A stretch of DNA of 38,859 nucleotides, taken from an uncultured Clostridia bacterium. Its GTDB lineage: Bacteria > Bacillota > Clostridia > Christensenellales > UBA1242. The stretch is taken from contig CANQRE010000002.1 in assembly GCA_947626175.1 (NCBI GenBank), positions 1-38,859 on the forward strand. The letters run 5' to 3'. Of this stretch, positions 23,210 to 33,800 are shown piece by piece (the stretch's first letter is position 1; every line of letters starts with the position of its first letter). Under the pieces are notes generated by a model. It did not search any database. It had not been told where the DNA came from and was given only the letters and a program-made list of their open reading frames with translations. A program made the translations under genes and the position numbers.

Positions 23210-24496
23210 ATGAAAAAAAATGCGGAGAAAAATTTAAACGAAAACAAAGAGCCTTCTGGCTCAAATTTTTCTCAGCTTGAAATCGAAATCCCTGTGATTT
23301 CGCAAGAAGAAAAGGCAAAACTTGACGCTTCGCAACAAGCAGTTGCAAAACAAAAAGGAAAGCGAAAAAAGGTTTGGAACGCACTTTTGCTGGCGTTTAA
23401 CATTTGCGTTGTGGCTGGAATTTTGCTTTATCAAGTTTTTCAAAGTGAATTTGTGCCTCTCAGCGATTTGGACATAAACATTGGCTATATTTTTGTTTGT
23501 GTTGCTGTTTTTTGCACATTGGTCTTTTTTGACACGCTTTCAATTTCATATTTAATCAAAAAAAGTTGCAAACATTCCAGATTTATTTTGTCATTCAAAA
23601 CAAACTTGTGTGGAAGATATTATGACGCTGTAACTCCATTGTCAACAGGCGGACAGCCATTTCAAGTGGCATATTTGATGAGCAGGGATGTGCCATCAAC
23701 AAAAGCACTTTCCATCCCAATTGCAAAGTTGTTTTTTCAGCAACTGACATGGTTTATCATTTCGCTTGTTTCACTTATAATTTCATTTGTGAATTATTCT
23801 TCATTCAGTTCATTTGTTAACATTTCGTCATACATTGGCTTTGTGCTTAGCTTTGCAGTGCTGTTTTTCACATTGTTTTTGTCAGTTAGCAAAAATGTTG
23901 GAAAAAAGCTTGTTGCCAAATCATTAAAGCTTTTGCAAAAGATGAAAATCGTCAAAAACTATGAAAAACAATATCAACGCGTAACGGCTTATGTTGAAGA
24001 TTATCAAAACATAATGCGTGAATATGTCAAAAGCAAAAAGGACTTTTTTGTGATGTTCTTTTGCATGGCAGCCAAAACGCTTTTAACATATTCGTTGCCA
24101 TTTTTCATTTATTGCGTGTTCAACGGCTTTGACGGCTCGCTGTATGGCAGTTTTCTTGTTATGGGTGTGCTTGTTGACCTTGCTTCCAGCTTTATTCCGT
24201 TGCCGGGCGGAACAGGTATGAATGAAGTTTCATTCAGCATGATGTTCCAGCCATATTTTGCACACGGACCACTTATTTGGGCGCTGCTTTTGTGGAGATT
24301 TTTCACATATTATGTGTATTTGATCCTTGGATTTGGAATGGTCACATATGACGTTGCTTATGGAAACAGAAAATATCGCTGGCTTAAAGTTGAAAGGCGT
24401 TTGCAACAGGAAAGCAAATCCTTCAAGGAAGAGCAAATTTCAACTTTCAGAAAGGCAAGGGAATATCGCCGCCGCCGCCAACTTAGGAAAAGCTGA
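23210..24496 (+). CDS. Lysylphosphatidylglycerol-synthase-type membrane protein (UPF0104/AglD)
   Basis: 428 residues. After a charged cytoplasmic start, about eight helices form an LPG_synthase_TM domain (PF03706 type), the flippase part of MprF without the aminoacyl-transferase part. Family marks: GRYYDAVTPLSTGGQPFQVAYL (about 134-155) and FIPLPGGTGMNE (about 326-337). Members are thought to flip or help export lipids or lipid-linked sugars. ATG 23210 is preferred over TTG 23192 and ATG 23204 because the -10 box ends at 23201. The basic C terminus (YRRRRQLRKS) is cytoplasmic. No Shine-Dalgarno site. Confidence 0.88.
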   Translation: MKKNAEKNLNENKEPSGSNFSQLEIEIPVISQEEKAKLDASQQAVAKQKGKRKKVWNALLLAFNICVVAGILLYQVFQSEFVPLSDLDINIGYIFVCVAVFCTLVFFDTLSISYLIKKSCKHSRFILSFKTNLCGRYYDAVTPLSTGGQPFQVAYLMSRDVPSTKALSIPIAKLFFQQLTWFIISLVSLIISFVNYSSFSSFVNISSYIGFVLSFAVLFFTLFLSVSKNVGKKLVAKSLKLLQKMKIVKNYEKQYQRVTAYVEDYQNIMREYVKSKKDFFVMFFCMAAKTLLTYSLPFFIYCVFNGFDGSLYGSFLVMGVLVDLASSFIPLPGGTGMNEVSFSMMFQPYFAHGPLIWALLLWRFFTYYVYLILGFGMVTYDVAYGNRKYRWLKVERRLQQESKSFKEEQISTFRKAREYRRRRQLRKS

Positions 24497-24532
24497 CAGA
24501 ATATAAAAGTCAAAATTGCAAACCATAAGGGC

Positions 24533-25066
24533 ATGAAAAAACTTTCAAAATCCACTTATGGTTTTATTTTTGCAATAATAGCACTTGTGATCTTGCTGGG
24601 AGTAACGCTTTATCTTGGAATTTCCGGTTGGTTTTATGCCAATGTCACAAAGCTTGAAAGCGATGTCACGCTTGGTCAAACGTTAAATTTAAACATCACC
24701 GAAACGGGTGCAAAAGTTGCAAGTTTCACATTTCCTGGCTCATTTTTGCCGGGACAAAAGCTTGATCAAAACATAAACATCACAAATTCTTCAGAAAATG
24801 ACATGTTTGTGCGGGCAAAAGCGGTTATTTTTGATTGCTCGGACCAAGATATGAATCTTGAGCTTGGCATAAGTGAGCATTGGACGGAAAACGGGGATTA
24901 TTTTTATTTTGACCAGCCACTTTTAAAGTCAAACAAAATTTCGCTTGCATCATATGTTCGCCTAAGACCTGACAAATATTACAATTCCACAAAAACGTAT
25001 GTATTCACGATTGTTGTCGAAGCAATTGACTCAAATTTGTCTAGAAGTGAAGTTTGGGGATATTAA
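24533..25066 (+). CDS. Membrane-anchored beta-sandwich protein, TasA/camelysin-like
   Basis: 177 residues. One N-terminal helix (about 8-32) precedes an extracellular beta-rich domain with TFPGSFLPGQKLDQNINITNSS (76-97) and ENGDYFYFDQPL. This arrangement recalls TasA/CalY-type secreted proteins, in which a 'PG' turn precedes strands with N-rich loops, but similarity is limited and no SipW-type peptidase is nearby. AAGGG lies 2 bases before ATG 24533. It follows the flippase by 36 bases and precedes the YwmB-like gene by 28, so the three may be co-transcribed. Confidence 0.55.
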   Translation: MKKLSKSTYGFIFAIIALVILLGVTLYLGISGWFYANVTKLESDVTLGQTLNLNITETGAKVASFTFPGSFLPGQKLDQNINITNSSENDMFVRAKAVIFDCSDQDMNLELGISEHWTENGDYFYFDQPLLKSNKISLASYVRLRPDKYYNSTKTYVFTIVVEAIDSNLSRSEVWGY

Positions 25067-25094
25067 ATGGCGCTTTTTTGTCAAAAACTAAAGC

Positions 25095-25550
25095 ATGAAA
25101 AAAATCATGTTTTTATTTTTTGCTGCGGTGGCAGTTGTTGCAAGTCTTTCTTTTCCAAGGATAGATTTGTTTGAAATGCAAAATGTCAAGGCAATAAATG
25201 TTGTGGTTGATCAAAAAGTTGCAGTGGACAACAAACTTGATTTCATCGCAAACGGCAGTGATGCAATTGTGACTTTTGATGACAAGGAAAAAGCAAAAAG
25301 CTTTTGCAAAAACAATCAGCCAAAATGCGTTGTTTTTGTGCTGCCTAGCTTTGAAAGAAAAAATGTTGAAAACTTTTTAAACATTTCTTATGCTTTCACA
25401 CAAGAATTGGGACAAAAACAAATTGTTTATGGCTGGAGCAGCAAGGGAATGGATGAAAAAATTGTTGACTGCAAAAAAATAAATGTTCAACTTGTTGTTG
25501 ACGGCGAAAACATGCTTGTTGGCTTTCCAATGATTATGACAGGTTTTTAA
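25095..25550 (+). CDS. Secreted YwmB-like protein (tentative)
   Basis: 151 residues with an N-terminal signal peptide (about 1-20). The C-terminal half (QIVYGWSSKGMDEK, then INVQLVVDGENMLVGFPMIMTGF) resembles the end of YwmB-type proteins (a kinked-helix YGY-like segment, a 'VNVQ' strand and a 'GTPLI' ending). In Bacillus ywmB lies close to spoIID, spoIIQ and spoIIID, and here it lies directly before the SpoIIQ-like gene, which supports the name. Similarity is weak, so it may be an unrelated secreted protein. Two cysteines (in FCKNNQPKC) could form a disulfide. Confidence 0.42.
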   Translation: MKKIMFLFFAAVAVVASLSFPRIDLFEMQNVKAINVVVDQKVAVDNKLDFIANGSDAIVTFDDKEKAKSFCKNNQPKCVVFVLPSFERKNVENFLNISYAFTQELGQKQIVYGWSSKGMDEKIVDCKKINVQLVVDGENMLVGFPMIMTGF

Positions 25551-25559
25551 AAAATGTGA

Positions 25560-25588
25560 GTATACAAAATTTTGATTTGGCAATAATT
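25560..25588 (+). promoter_or_regulatory. Candidate sigma-F-type promoter of SpoIIQ-like gene
   Basis: GTATA (25560-25564) and GGCAATAATT (25579-25588) match the Bacillus sigma-F pattern GYWTA / GGNRANANTW in every specified base, with 14 rather than 15 bases between. The start would fall close to the AGGAGGT ribosome site (25594-25600). Confidence 0.5.
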
Positions 25589-25605
25589 GGCTCAGGAGGT
25601 AAGAA

Positions 25606-26184
25606 ATGGAAATCAAAAAGCAAAACAAATTCTTCACTTTTTTCAAAAGGTTTGGTGCTTACATCATTGCGGGGGTGGCGATTGTTGTGATCGTGATTGC
25701 AGCCACACTTGTGGGAGTTTTGTCAAACAGGAAAACCAATGACGATCACCCTGTTGACACAACGCCGCTTGTGTTTGGATTGCCAACGACAAATGCTTCG
25801 GTGATCAAGGATTTCAACAACACAAAGCTTCAATACAATGAAACGCTCAACAAATGGGAAGCACATTATTCAGTTGACCTGACAAGTGAAGACTCAACAG
25901 TTATGTCAGTTCTTGATGGAACAGTCACCGACGTGTTTTACAAATATATGTCTGGCTACATTGTGTCAATAAAACATGACGATGGATTTGTGAGCGTTTA
26001 CAGCTCGCTTGATGAAAATGTTGATGTGAAAAAAGGCGATGTTGTCAAAAAGGGACAAAAAATTGGATCAATGTCAACATCTGCTGCAGGTGAGGCATCT
26101 TATGGCAAACACGTTGACTTCAGCTTATATAAAGACGGCGAATCGGTTGATCCAAACAATTATATTTCTTTGCAAAACAAGTGA
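25606..26184 (+). CDS. spoIIQ: SpoIIQ-like M23/LytM-domain protein
   Basis: 192 residues. A short cytoplasmic start, one membrane helix (about 18-40) and an extracellular LytM/M23 domain. SpoIIQ is made in the forespore and binds SpoIIIAH across the two membranes, forming the engulfment channel. The HxxxD half of the zinc site is present (H87, D91), but the HxH half reads HVD (H169, D171), so one zinc ligand is Asp instead of His; activity is doubtful or altered. DGTVTDV and YGKHVDFSL show the fold. A strong AGGAGGT precedes ATG 25606. Proximity to SpoIIID and a sigma-F-like promoter support the name; a general M23 protein is the alternative. Confidence 0.75.
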   Translation: MEIKKQNKFFTFFKRFGAYIIAGVAIVVIVIAATLVGVLSNRKTNDDHPVDTTPLVFGLPTTNASVIKDFNNTKLQYNETLNKWEAHYSVDLTSEDSTVMSVLDGTVTDVFYKYMSGYIVSIKHDDGFVSVYSSLDENVDVKKGDVVKKGQKIGSMSTSAAGEASYGKHVDFSLYKDGESVDPNNYISLQNK

Positions 26185-26191
26185 CAAATGC

Positions 26192-26221
26192 TTGTTTTTG
26201 GCTCCACGATTATGATATAAT
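26192..26221 (+). promoter_or_regulatory. Sigma-A promoter of acpP
   Basis: TTGTTT (26192-26197), 18-base spacer, TATAAT (26216-26221) extended by TGA. The start is close to the GGAGG site (26230-26234). Confidence 0.7.
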
Positions 26222-26240
26222 CATTTCATGGAGGCAGAAT

Positions 26241-26465
26241 ATGAAAGAAAAAATCAAACAGCTTATCGCTGATCAGCTTTGCATCTCTCCTGATGACATA
26301 AATGATAATGCTGACATTGTCAATGACCTTGGGGCCGATTCACTTGATGTTGTTGAAATGCTTATGACACTTGAAGATGAATTTGGAATCAAAATCAAAG
26401 ATGACGAAGTCAACAAAATTCGTTCTGTCAATGAAATTTGCAAAATAATAGAAGCAAAAAAATAA
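26241..26465 (+). CDS. acpP: Acyl carrier protein
   Basis: 74 residues from ATG 26241, chosen for GGAGG 6 bases upstream; an upstream frame start has no such site and crosses the promoter. The four-helix carrier protein holds a 4'-phosphopantetheine arm on S34 in the motif GADSLDVVEM and carries growing acyl chains in fatty acid synthesis. Highly acidic, as usual. It is not next to fab genes but between spoIIQ and spoIIID, with its own promoter and terminator. Confidence 0.96.
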   Translation: MKEKIKQLIADQLCISPDDINDNADIVNDLGADSLDVVEMLMTLEDEFGIKIKDDEVNKIRSVNEICKIIEAKK

Positions 26466-26493
26466 AAAAACGGGATTTAATCTCGTTTTTTTT
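26464..26493 (+). terminator. Terminator after acpP
   Basis: CGGGA (26471-26475) pairs with TCTCG (26481-26485), extended by flanking A and T runs, and ends in T. Confidence 0.75.
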
Positions 26494-26564
26494 AAAAATA
26501 TGATTTAATTTGACATAAAACGACAAATCCCCGAATAGAGATATTTCCAAGGAGGGGGGTTGTC

Positions 26565-26813
26565 GTGAATGAGGGCATAACAAGGCGTGTTTTGCTGGAA
26601 GCGGAATATATTTTAAGCACGAGAAGCACACTTAGGCAAACTGCACATTTGTTTGGCGTGAGCAAAAGCACTGTTCATGTTGACATGTCAGAAAGATTGA
26701 AAAAATTAAATGCAAAAAAATATCAAAAAATTGAAAAAATATTGCTTATAAATTTTTCTGAAAAGCACATAAGGGGCGGTCAAGCCACTCGAAAAAAATA
26801 TTTAACAGCATAA
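26565..26813 (+). CDS. spoIIID: Sporulation transcriptional regulator SpoIIID
   Basis: 82 residues from GTG 26565; AAGGAGG (26549-26555) lies 9 bases upstream, while the nearby ATG at 26569 is out of frame. SpoIIID is a mother-cell DNA-binding protein that switches genes of the sigma-E regulon on or off. The helix-turn-helix RQTAHLFGVSKSTVHVDMSERL (24-45) and the tail HIRGGQATRKKY match the family closely. This is the best single marker for sporulation in the window. No convincing sigma-E promoter was seen upstream. Confidence 0.95.
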   Translation: MNEGITRRVLLEAEYILSTRSTLRQTAHLFGVSKSTVHVDMSERLKKLNAKKYQKIEKILLINFSEKHIRGGQATRKKYLTA

Positions 26814-26850
26814 AATTATTTGCCTTTGAAATGAAGGCAAATAATTTTTT
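26813..26850. terminator. Bidirectional terminator between spoIIID and ttcA-like gene
   Basis: A perfect 14-bp stem (26813-26826 with 26834-26847), core TTTGCCTT/AAGGCAAA, has T-runs on both strands. The spacer up to 26918 is low-complexity T-rich sequence with short repeats (TAATCAATTTT twice). Confidence 0.88.
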
Positions 26851-26918
26851 TAATCAATTTTAATCAATTTTTTGCAATTTTTTGCGTTTTTTTTGCCATT
26901 TTTTTTGATTTTTTTGGC

Positions 26919-27623
26919 TTATTTCCACAAATTATAGCGTTTTGGGTGTGTCAGGGCATTGAAAATTTTTTCTTTTGCATTAGGATATATTTCATTCAAG
27001 GTTTTTAAAATATTTTTTGCTTTTTCCCGTTGCGAGAAATGGTCTTTTGGGCAAATGTTTTTTATCACTGGAAATTTTTTCGCCGCCACAATTATGTCAC
27101 TTTCTTCGCACAGCAGCATTGGCCTTATCACCGTTAAATTTGTCCTTGACAAATATGATTTTGGCTGAAGGACATAAAGCCGTCCTTCAAAAAACATTCC
27201 CATTAAAAATGTTTCAATCAAATCATCGCTGTGATGTGCAAGAGCAACTTTGTTGCAGCCCATTTGTTTTGCGGCAGAATTCAACAGTCCTCGGCGCATA
27301 TTTGCACACAGCGAGCATGGATTTTTTTCCTTTCTGATATCGAAAATAATTTCAAAAACATTTGATTTTTCAACTTTGAATTCCACTCCAATTTGATTGC
27401 AAAAATCCTCAATTTTTGAATAATCCATTTTTCCATTTGAAAGATCGATTGCAATGCCCACAAGTTCAAACTTTAAATTTGAAAACAATTGCAGTTGCCT
27501 TAAGGCAAACAAAAGGGTTAAACTGTCTTTTCCGCCAGAAACGCCAACGGCAATTTTGTCGCCATTTTCAATTAAATTTTGGTCGAAAATCAATTTTCGA
27601 ATTTGTGAAAGTATTTTTTTCAT
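26919..27623 (-). CDS. TtcA-family tRNA 2-thiolation protein
   Basis: 234 residues from ATG 27623. An ATP-pyrophosphatase PP-loop SGGKDS (29-34) activates the base. Cysteines C103 and C106 (CSLC) plus C191 (NICPKD) match the three-cysteine pattern that binds an iron-sulfur cluster in TtcA, which makes 2-thiocytidine at tRNA position 32. A closely related tRNA thiolase cannot be excluded. An upstream TTG at 27668 would lie in the -35 box and is rejected. No Shine-Dalgarno site; predicted leader about 10 bases. Confidence 0.82.
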   Translation of the reverse strand: MKKILSQIRKLIFDQNLIENGDKIAVGVSGGKDSLTLLFALRQLQLFSNLKFELVGIAIDLSNGKMDYSKIEDFCNQIGVEFKVEKSNVFEIIFDIRKEKNPCSLCANMRRGLLNSAAKQMGCNKVALAHHSDDLIETFLMGMFFEGRLYVLQPKSYLSRTNLTVIRPMLLCEESDIIVAAKKFPVIKNICPKDHFSQREKAKNILKTLNEIYPNAKEKIFNALTHPKRYNLWK

Positions 27624-27639
27624 AATTTTTTCGCTTTTT

Positions 27640-27668
27640 ATTTTAACAAAAAAAATATTTTTTTGCAA
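27640..27668 (-). promoter_or_regulatory. Sigma-A promoter of the ttcA-like gene
   Basis: Minus strand TTGCAA (27668-27663), 17-base spacer, TAAAAT (27645-27640), 16 bases before ATG 27623. Confidence 0.65.
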
Positions 27669-27692
27669 CTTAATTATAAAAGCCTTTTTTAT

Positions 27693-27722
27693 TTGACAAT
27701 TTTTTCAAATTTGTTCTATAAT
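27693..27722 (+). promoter_or_regulatory. Sigma-A promoter of the giant lipoprotein gene
   Basis: Consensus TTGACA (27693-27698), 18-base spacer, TATAAT (27717-27722). The AT-rich leader is about 80 bases and ends in a GGGAGG site (27796-27801). Confidence 0.85.
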
Positions 27723-27808
27723 CTTATTGTCCAAAAATCTATAATTTTTGCAATAAAAAATTTTATAAATTTTTGTAATTTAAAAATAATAAATTGGGAG
27801 GAAAGTTT

Positions 27809-30800
27809 TTGAAAAGTAAAATTAGCAAAGTTTTCGTTGTTATATTTGGCGCTTTTCTACTTTTGGGTGGCCTTGTTTTTTCCGCATGTGGAAAAAAAGA
27901 AGTTCACGCCACAATTTCTGTTTCCTCTCAAAGTTTTGACGAAAATGGAGTGATCAATCTTGACATTGGCTCAGGAGAGGCAAAAGCGGAAATTTCCGCA
28001 AAGGTTGAAGGCACTTCAGGTGGCAGCATTTCTGTCAACAACGAAAATCAAACAATTGTTTTCACTGAAAGCACTTATGACAGCAAAACAAACGTCACAA
28101 CAATCAAAATCACAGCAAAAAGTGAAGGCGATGCAACGCTTATGCTTCGAGCTCATGGCAATGCGGAGCGAGAAATCAAAGTGTTTGTTTACAGCGATAT
28201 CACTGCCTTGGAGCAAAATCCAGATGCAACAAAGCAATATGTTGTTCGTGGCGAGCAAACACCACTTGATCCATCCAGATATTTGAAATTCACATCGCGC
28301 AAAAATGGCGAAAGCAATCGAAAGGATGTCACATGGTCGCTTCAAACTCAAAGCGAATTTGTCACGCTGGATGAATCAAACAGGCTTACAGTTTCGGAAG
28401 ATTATGACCAATCACAAGTTGTGCTTGTTGCTTCGTCAGTTTACACAAATCTCAGTGCCACAGTAACTTTGGATGTTGTCAAAGCTCTTCCAAAAGAAAT
28501 TGTCCCGGGTTATTTTGTTGGGGATGAGCAAACAGAAGGCCAAGCCTATATTCCAACTTCTGAAGAAGTGGAAAACGCAATAAGCCTTGAAGTTAACAAC
28601 AACAAAAGCCTGTATTTGGAAATCAATGTTGGAAGTGAATTTTTCCCACTTGTTGAGCTTCCAAAAGCAATCGTAAAAATTGACGGGAAGGAAGATTCTT
28701 CAATTTTTGAAATAACTCGCCGCAGCTATTCAGACAAACCAATTGACGTGCAAGATGCTTTCTTTTTCAAGCTAAAGCCAAAAAGTTCAAAAAAAGTTGG
28801 GCTTGTCGAGGTTTGCTTTGAAATCAAATATTCAAGTTACAATCTTTACAGCGTTCAAACAAAGTCGTTTTACATAAATCTTGAACAAATTGTAAATCAA
28901 ATTTCAGTTTCGTCAAATGGCGAAGACCTTGTCGATGGCGAAAAAATTAACATTTATGACCATTATACAACAGTAGGGCAAGCAAATGGAAGACCAATAT
29001 ATGTTGAGCTTGGCCCGGACACAATTCAAAATGACAAAGCAACTTTCAAAATCAAAGTTTCGCCTCAGATTAGCATGGCACTTGAAAAACTAAGCGATGC
29101 ACTTTCAATTGTTTGCATAAGCGATGGCGGACAAGCCAAGGAAATTGAGTTTGACAGGGAAGGCAGCTCGTTTGTGACAAAAAGCTCGCTAACCAACAAA
29201 ACAACAATTTTTGTAAAAGTCAATCAAGAAGCCGCTGAAACATATGACGGAAGTGAATTTAAAATTGAATTTATTGCTGATCAAAACAAAAACGTCAACA
29301 GCGGTTTGACTCTTGTTTGTGGCAGATCTCCTGGCACTGATTTTGTGGTTGAATCAGAGAATTTCAAACCTGAAACACGCGGCGAAAATCAAGTTTATGC
29401 TTATTATTTGCCAATAAACATTTCAAACAGCCAAACTTTCACATTCACAACAAGTGAAGAGCTTAATGGAATAAAAGGTTTTTATATTAAGCCTATTTCA
29501 TCAAATCAAAATTTGTTTAGCGTGAGCGGATTTAGCTTTAATCAAAACGACTTCAATTTCACAATTTCAACAACCTTAACGCAGCAAGAGCTTGCCACCG
29601 CACAAAACACAACATTTGAATTTCAAATTTGCCATGAAAATGGCTTTGTTGGAGTGATTGATCAAACCAACAGCTTTATTATTCAGCCGTTCATTTCAAT
29701 GGAAGATGCTTCTGTCAAGGTTGACAATCTTTTGTCAAGCGGCGTAATCAGGGAAGAAAACAATCAAAACAGCGAGGGAATGGCCGATACTCAGCAAAGC
29801 GGAACAGGAACACTTTCCAATTTGATCATGCAAACAGGCAGCACAGTTGTGCTAAACTTTTTCAGCAATGCCGGCATTGTGGATTTGTCAAACAATGGTG
29901 TTATATTTGTCAGCGGCGAAGGGCTTGATGAAAATCCAACTGCCGGAATGCTTATAGCTGCTTATCAAGGTCAGCAAGGTCAGCCTGACAATGTTGAGTT
30001 TTCGATTGATGGCCATCTTTCAATAAATTCCGACTTCAACGGTTATTGCCTTGTCACATTTAGTGGCTATGATCGAAGCCATGAAGACACGGTTATTTAC
30101 AGAATTTTCCATGTTGAAGCTTACACCGCTCCAACAAGGCTAACTGCTGACGAGCAGGGCGTAACTTTGCCTGCGCTTGACTCGATTTCAACAAGCGAAG
30201 CAAATCTTGCGCGAGCAACAATAAATGTAAGCTACAGGCCGGACAACAAGCCTGTAACTTATGCAAGCGGTGACGCAACGCAACCACAGGGACAAGTCAC
30301 AATTTATTCGCAAAATTATTATAATGATGTCAATGGTGTGCAGCCACAGCCTGGAAAAGATAATTTCAGCGGCTATAAATATATAAAATGTGAAAATATT
30401 ATTGTAACAAACAAATCTATTAGCTTTGACGTTGTTGCGCTCACAACCGATGGCTATGATATTTGGTCAGATCAAATTGTTGTAACCTATGAAGTTCACA
30501 ACAGAAAATATTACACCACAATTGATGTTTTGATTGAAAACGCACAGCGAGTTGAAAACATCCGATGGATCAATGAAACCGCAGACGGCGAAATTTATTT
30601 GGATTTGAACGGAATTGAAAACAGTGACAGGTCTGCAATGATCATAACATCTGTCACGCCGCTTTCTGCACGCAACACAAGTTTGTGTTACAAATTTGTT
30701 CCTGATTCCACCTCCAACAAGGGACTGCTTGATTCTCAAGCTCTTGAAAATGGAATTGTCACAATTGCCCCTTCTTTGACTGAAGGCGGAACAGGCTATG

Positions 30801-33800
30801 TATACATTTTCCCACAGGATGCAATCAAACTTTCATCTGGCTTTGAGCAAATCGTTTATTATGTTGACAACCGATATGGCCAACCTGAAGAAAGAAGTTT
30901 TTCAATTGACAATATTGGCGAAAACTTTGAACAAGCTTTAAATGGATATTTCTATAGGCGTGTTTCAGCAGATGAAATCACGAAAGTTTATTTTTCAAAC
31001 ATCTTAAAACGCATCAAAGTTGTTGTTGCAGATGGTGCAACCGAAGAGCGGGCAACAAGAATTTATGATGAAAACGAACTTAAAAACATTTCTATTTCAA
31101 ATCATTATGTTTTGATGAACAGCTTGACCTTAAACAATTGGCAATCAATTGGATTAGGGCAGGAATTTACAGGTTCTTTAAAGGGATATTCAAGCGACAT
31201 TTCGATCAATTTCGCTGGAGAATCAAATCCTTTGTTTGACACAATCGGCGAAGGTGGAAAAGTTGAAAACCTGAGTGTGAGCGGCTCTGTAAATGGCGGA
31301 GGCTTTGTTGCAAATCAAAACAAAGGTCTTATTCACTTGATAAAAGCAACTGTTAACATAACATCTGGGCAAAACACTCAAAGCGTGACAAAGAGCATAG
31401 TCACTGGAACTGAATATGCCGGCGCAATTGTTGGCATAAACAATGGACTGATTTCATCAGTTAGTGTTGAAGGTGTTGAAATCAGCGCAACTGATTATGC
31501 CGGCGCAGTTGCAGGCTTAAACAATGGCAGAATTGGAATATATAATTCTGAAAATGGCGGCTTTGGCGCAAAAGTTGAATTTTACATTTTCAAAGATGGC
31601 GAAAACACCGCCACCAACACAATAACAGCCGCCCATGTCGGCGGAATTGTTGGCAAAATTTCCTCTAACGGCGTGATTGAAAGCAGCTATGCTTACAATT
31701 ATTCTTCTTTCGATGTTTTGATTTCAGAAAACAAAGGCTCTTTTGCTGCTCAAGCAGAAGGTGAGCCAACCATAAAACAAAGCTTTGCTTGGAATTTGAC
31801 ACCGCAAAACGATTTGCCTGCAGTTGCATCTGGCGATGAAAATGTGATTTATGAAGATGTTTATTTCAATGCGGATGCAAATTCTGACGAAATCACCAAT
31901 CGCTCAAATTGGATTTATCCAGGCGAAATTGGCTACTATGGATATGTAAGAAAATCTGGAGAACAAAACCTTCCATATCTATCCAATTTGTATCAAGCTC
32001 AAACAGTGTCAAGTTTGGATGCAATCGCTGTTCAACAAAACGTGAAAGATGGCGATCATCAAAAAGTTTATGTAAACGGCGCAACAAACATTTTGTTCCT
32101 TCATGCCGTTGAACAAGTCAACTTGACCGGAGCTGAAACAAGTGCTCTTAACGCGCTTAACACAATCAGCCTTTCAGACTTGTTTGAAAGTGACGGAAAC
32201 AATTTGATTGCTTTGTCAAGTAGGTCTGATATTGCCGAAGTTCGTGGCAGCGCATTGATTGTCAAGCACACGGGCGAATTCAAGCTCACAATTTCAGCAA
32301 AACAGGATTACAGCAAATATAGAGAAATTGATTTTGTTGTTTTGAATGCTTTGGATTTGTTTGGCGTTGTTTTTGAAGGAGATGTGACAACTGGCTTCCA
32401 AATTCAAGCAAACAGATCGTCAGAAGTTGAATTTACCATTGAAAACACAATTTATCTTGCAAACAATCCAATTGCCTTTGTTTTGCAACAAACAAAGTTT
32501 GAAATTCAAACATCTGTTGAACAAACTGAAGGCCCTGACAAGTTAACATTCCAGCCAAATGGAATGCAAGCAACATTGTTTGCACAAATAGAGTCGCAAG
32601 ATGGCAAAGCAAAAAGCTTTAATGCAAGTGTGAACATAAAGCTTTCATCATATCCTGACGGCGATGTTTACGATGCAATCAAAAAATATTCGCAAAAAGA
32701 TCTTGTGATAAGTGCTTCCAAGGGAGCAAACGAAATTGGTGTAAGCAACGAAGAACTCACAATTGAGCCATCTTTTAATTCGCAGCTTTATGTTTGGCTT
32801 GACACCGATTATGAAAATGACGACATTGAACTGTCATTTGCCGAAAGAGAACTTTCAGTTGAAAGAGTTGTTTCTTCGAATGATGTTGTAACTTGGCATG
32901 TGAAACGAGGTGGCGACATAATAATGGAAATTGTTCAGTTAACAAAAGGAAATGAATCTGAGATTCATCCACGAACCTATGTTCTCACAATCAAAGTCAG
33001 TGAAAGCTATCGCTCACAAATTTCGGCAGATCAATCATTCCATTTGCAAATTTCATCAAAAAGCAAAACTGCAATAAATGAAAATCGACAAGTTGTCATC
33101 AATTTGTCAAGGCAAAACATCAACTACATTGACATGACAAATTACAAGCCAGGTGCAAATGTGCTTGATGGTAACACATTCTATTACACACGCATGGATA
33201 CACTTACATCTGGCATCTCGCCGGGAAGAACATCAATCATGAATGTGTTTGTTGATCCTGATTATGCTTATTACAAGTATATGACTCTCACTTATTCACG
33301 AAGCGGACAAACTCAAACAAACTTTGCTTTGGGAATCACAAGTCTTGAGTTTGACGGTGGCAAAACTTCATCAACGCGTTACACACAAAGCGCAACAACT
33401 TCAACTGCGCCAGTTCCAAATGGCATAAGGGTTGAACGCAAACAAAATGGCGCTTATGCTTTCTTGATTTATGCGGGAGCGAATATCAATCAAAATTCAA
33501 CATTTATTCTCACTGCGGCATTTTATGATGAAAACGGCATTGAAGTAAAACACAATTCATTCAATTTGTTTGTTGCTGCTTTGCCAATTGCCGAGCTTCA
33601 AGTCAACGGCAGTGATGAGGAAGTTGTTGTTGCAAAAGGCTCAAGTGCAAGGCTTAGCATAATGCTTGACAATGATCAACAAATTGAAAGCTTGGTCGCA
33701 AGCAGCATTGGCGGCTCGGGAGTTAAGGGAATTGAACTCACTCCTGAAAACGGCTGGGAAATCGTTGAAAACTATCAAGGCACCGGCAAAAAAATGATTT

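Noticed and set aside
26181..26240. Upstream extension of acpP (frame from 26181)
   Set aside because: It crosses the promoter, lacks a ribosome site, and the family starts at MKEKIKQL with GGAGG six bases upstream.
26493..26540. Sigma-E or sigma-A promoter before spoIIID
   Set aside because: CATAAAAC (26514-26521) and TTGACA (26510-26515) each lack a convincing partner box at proper spacing.
26848..26918. T-rich short repeats as a possible regulatory element
   Set aside because: Low-complexity sequence between two convergent genes behind a strong bidirectional terminator; nothing else supports a function.
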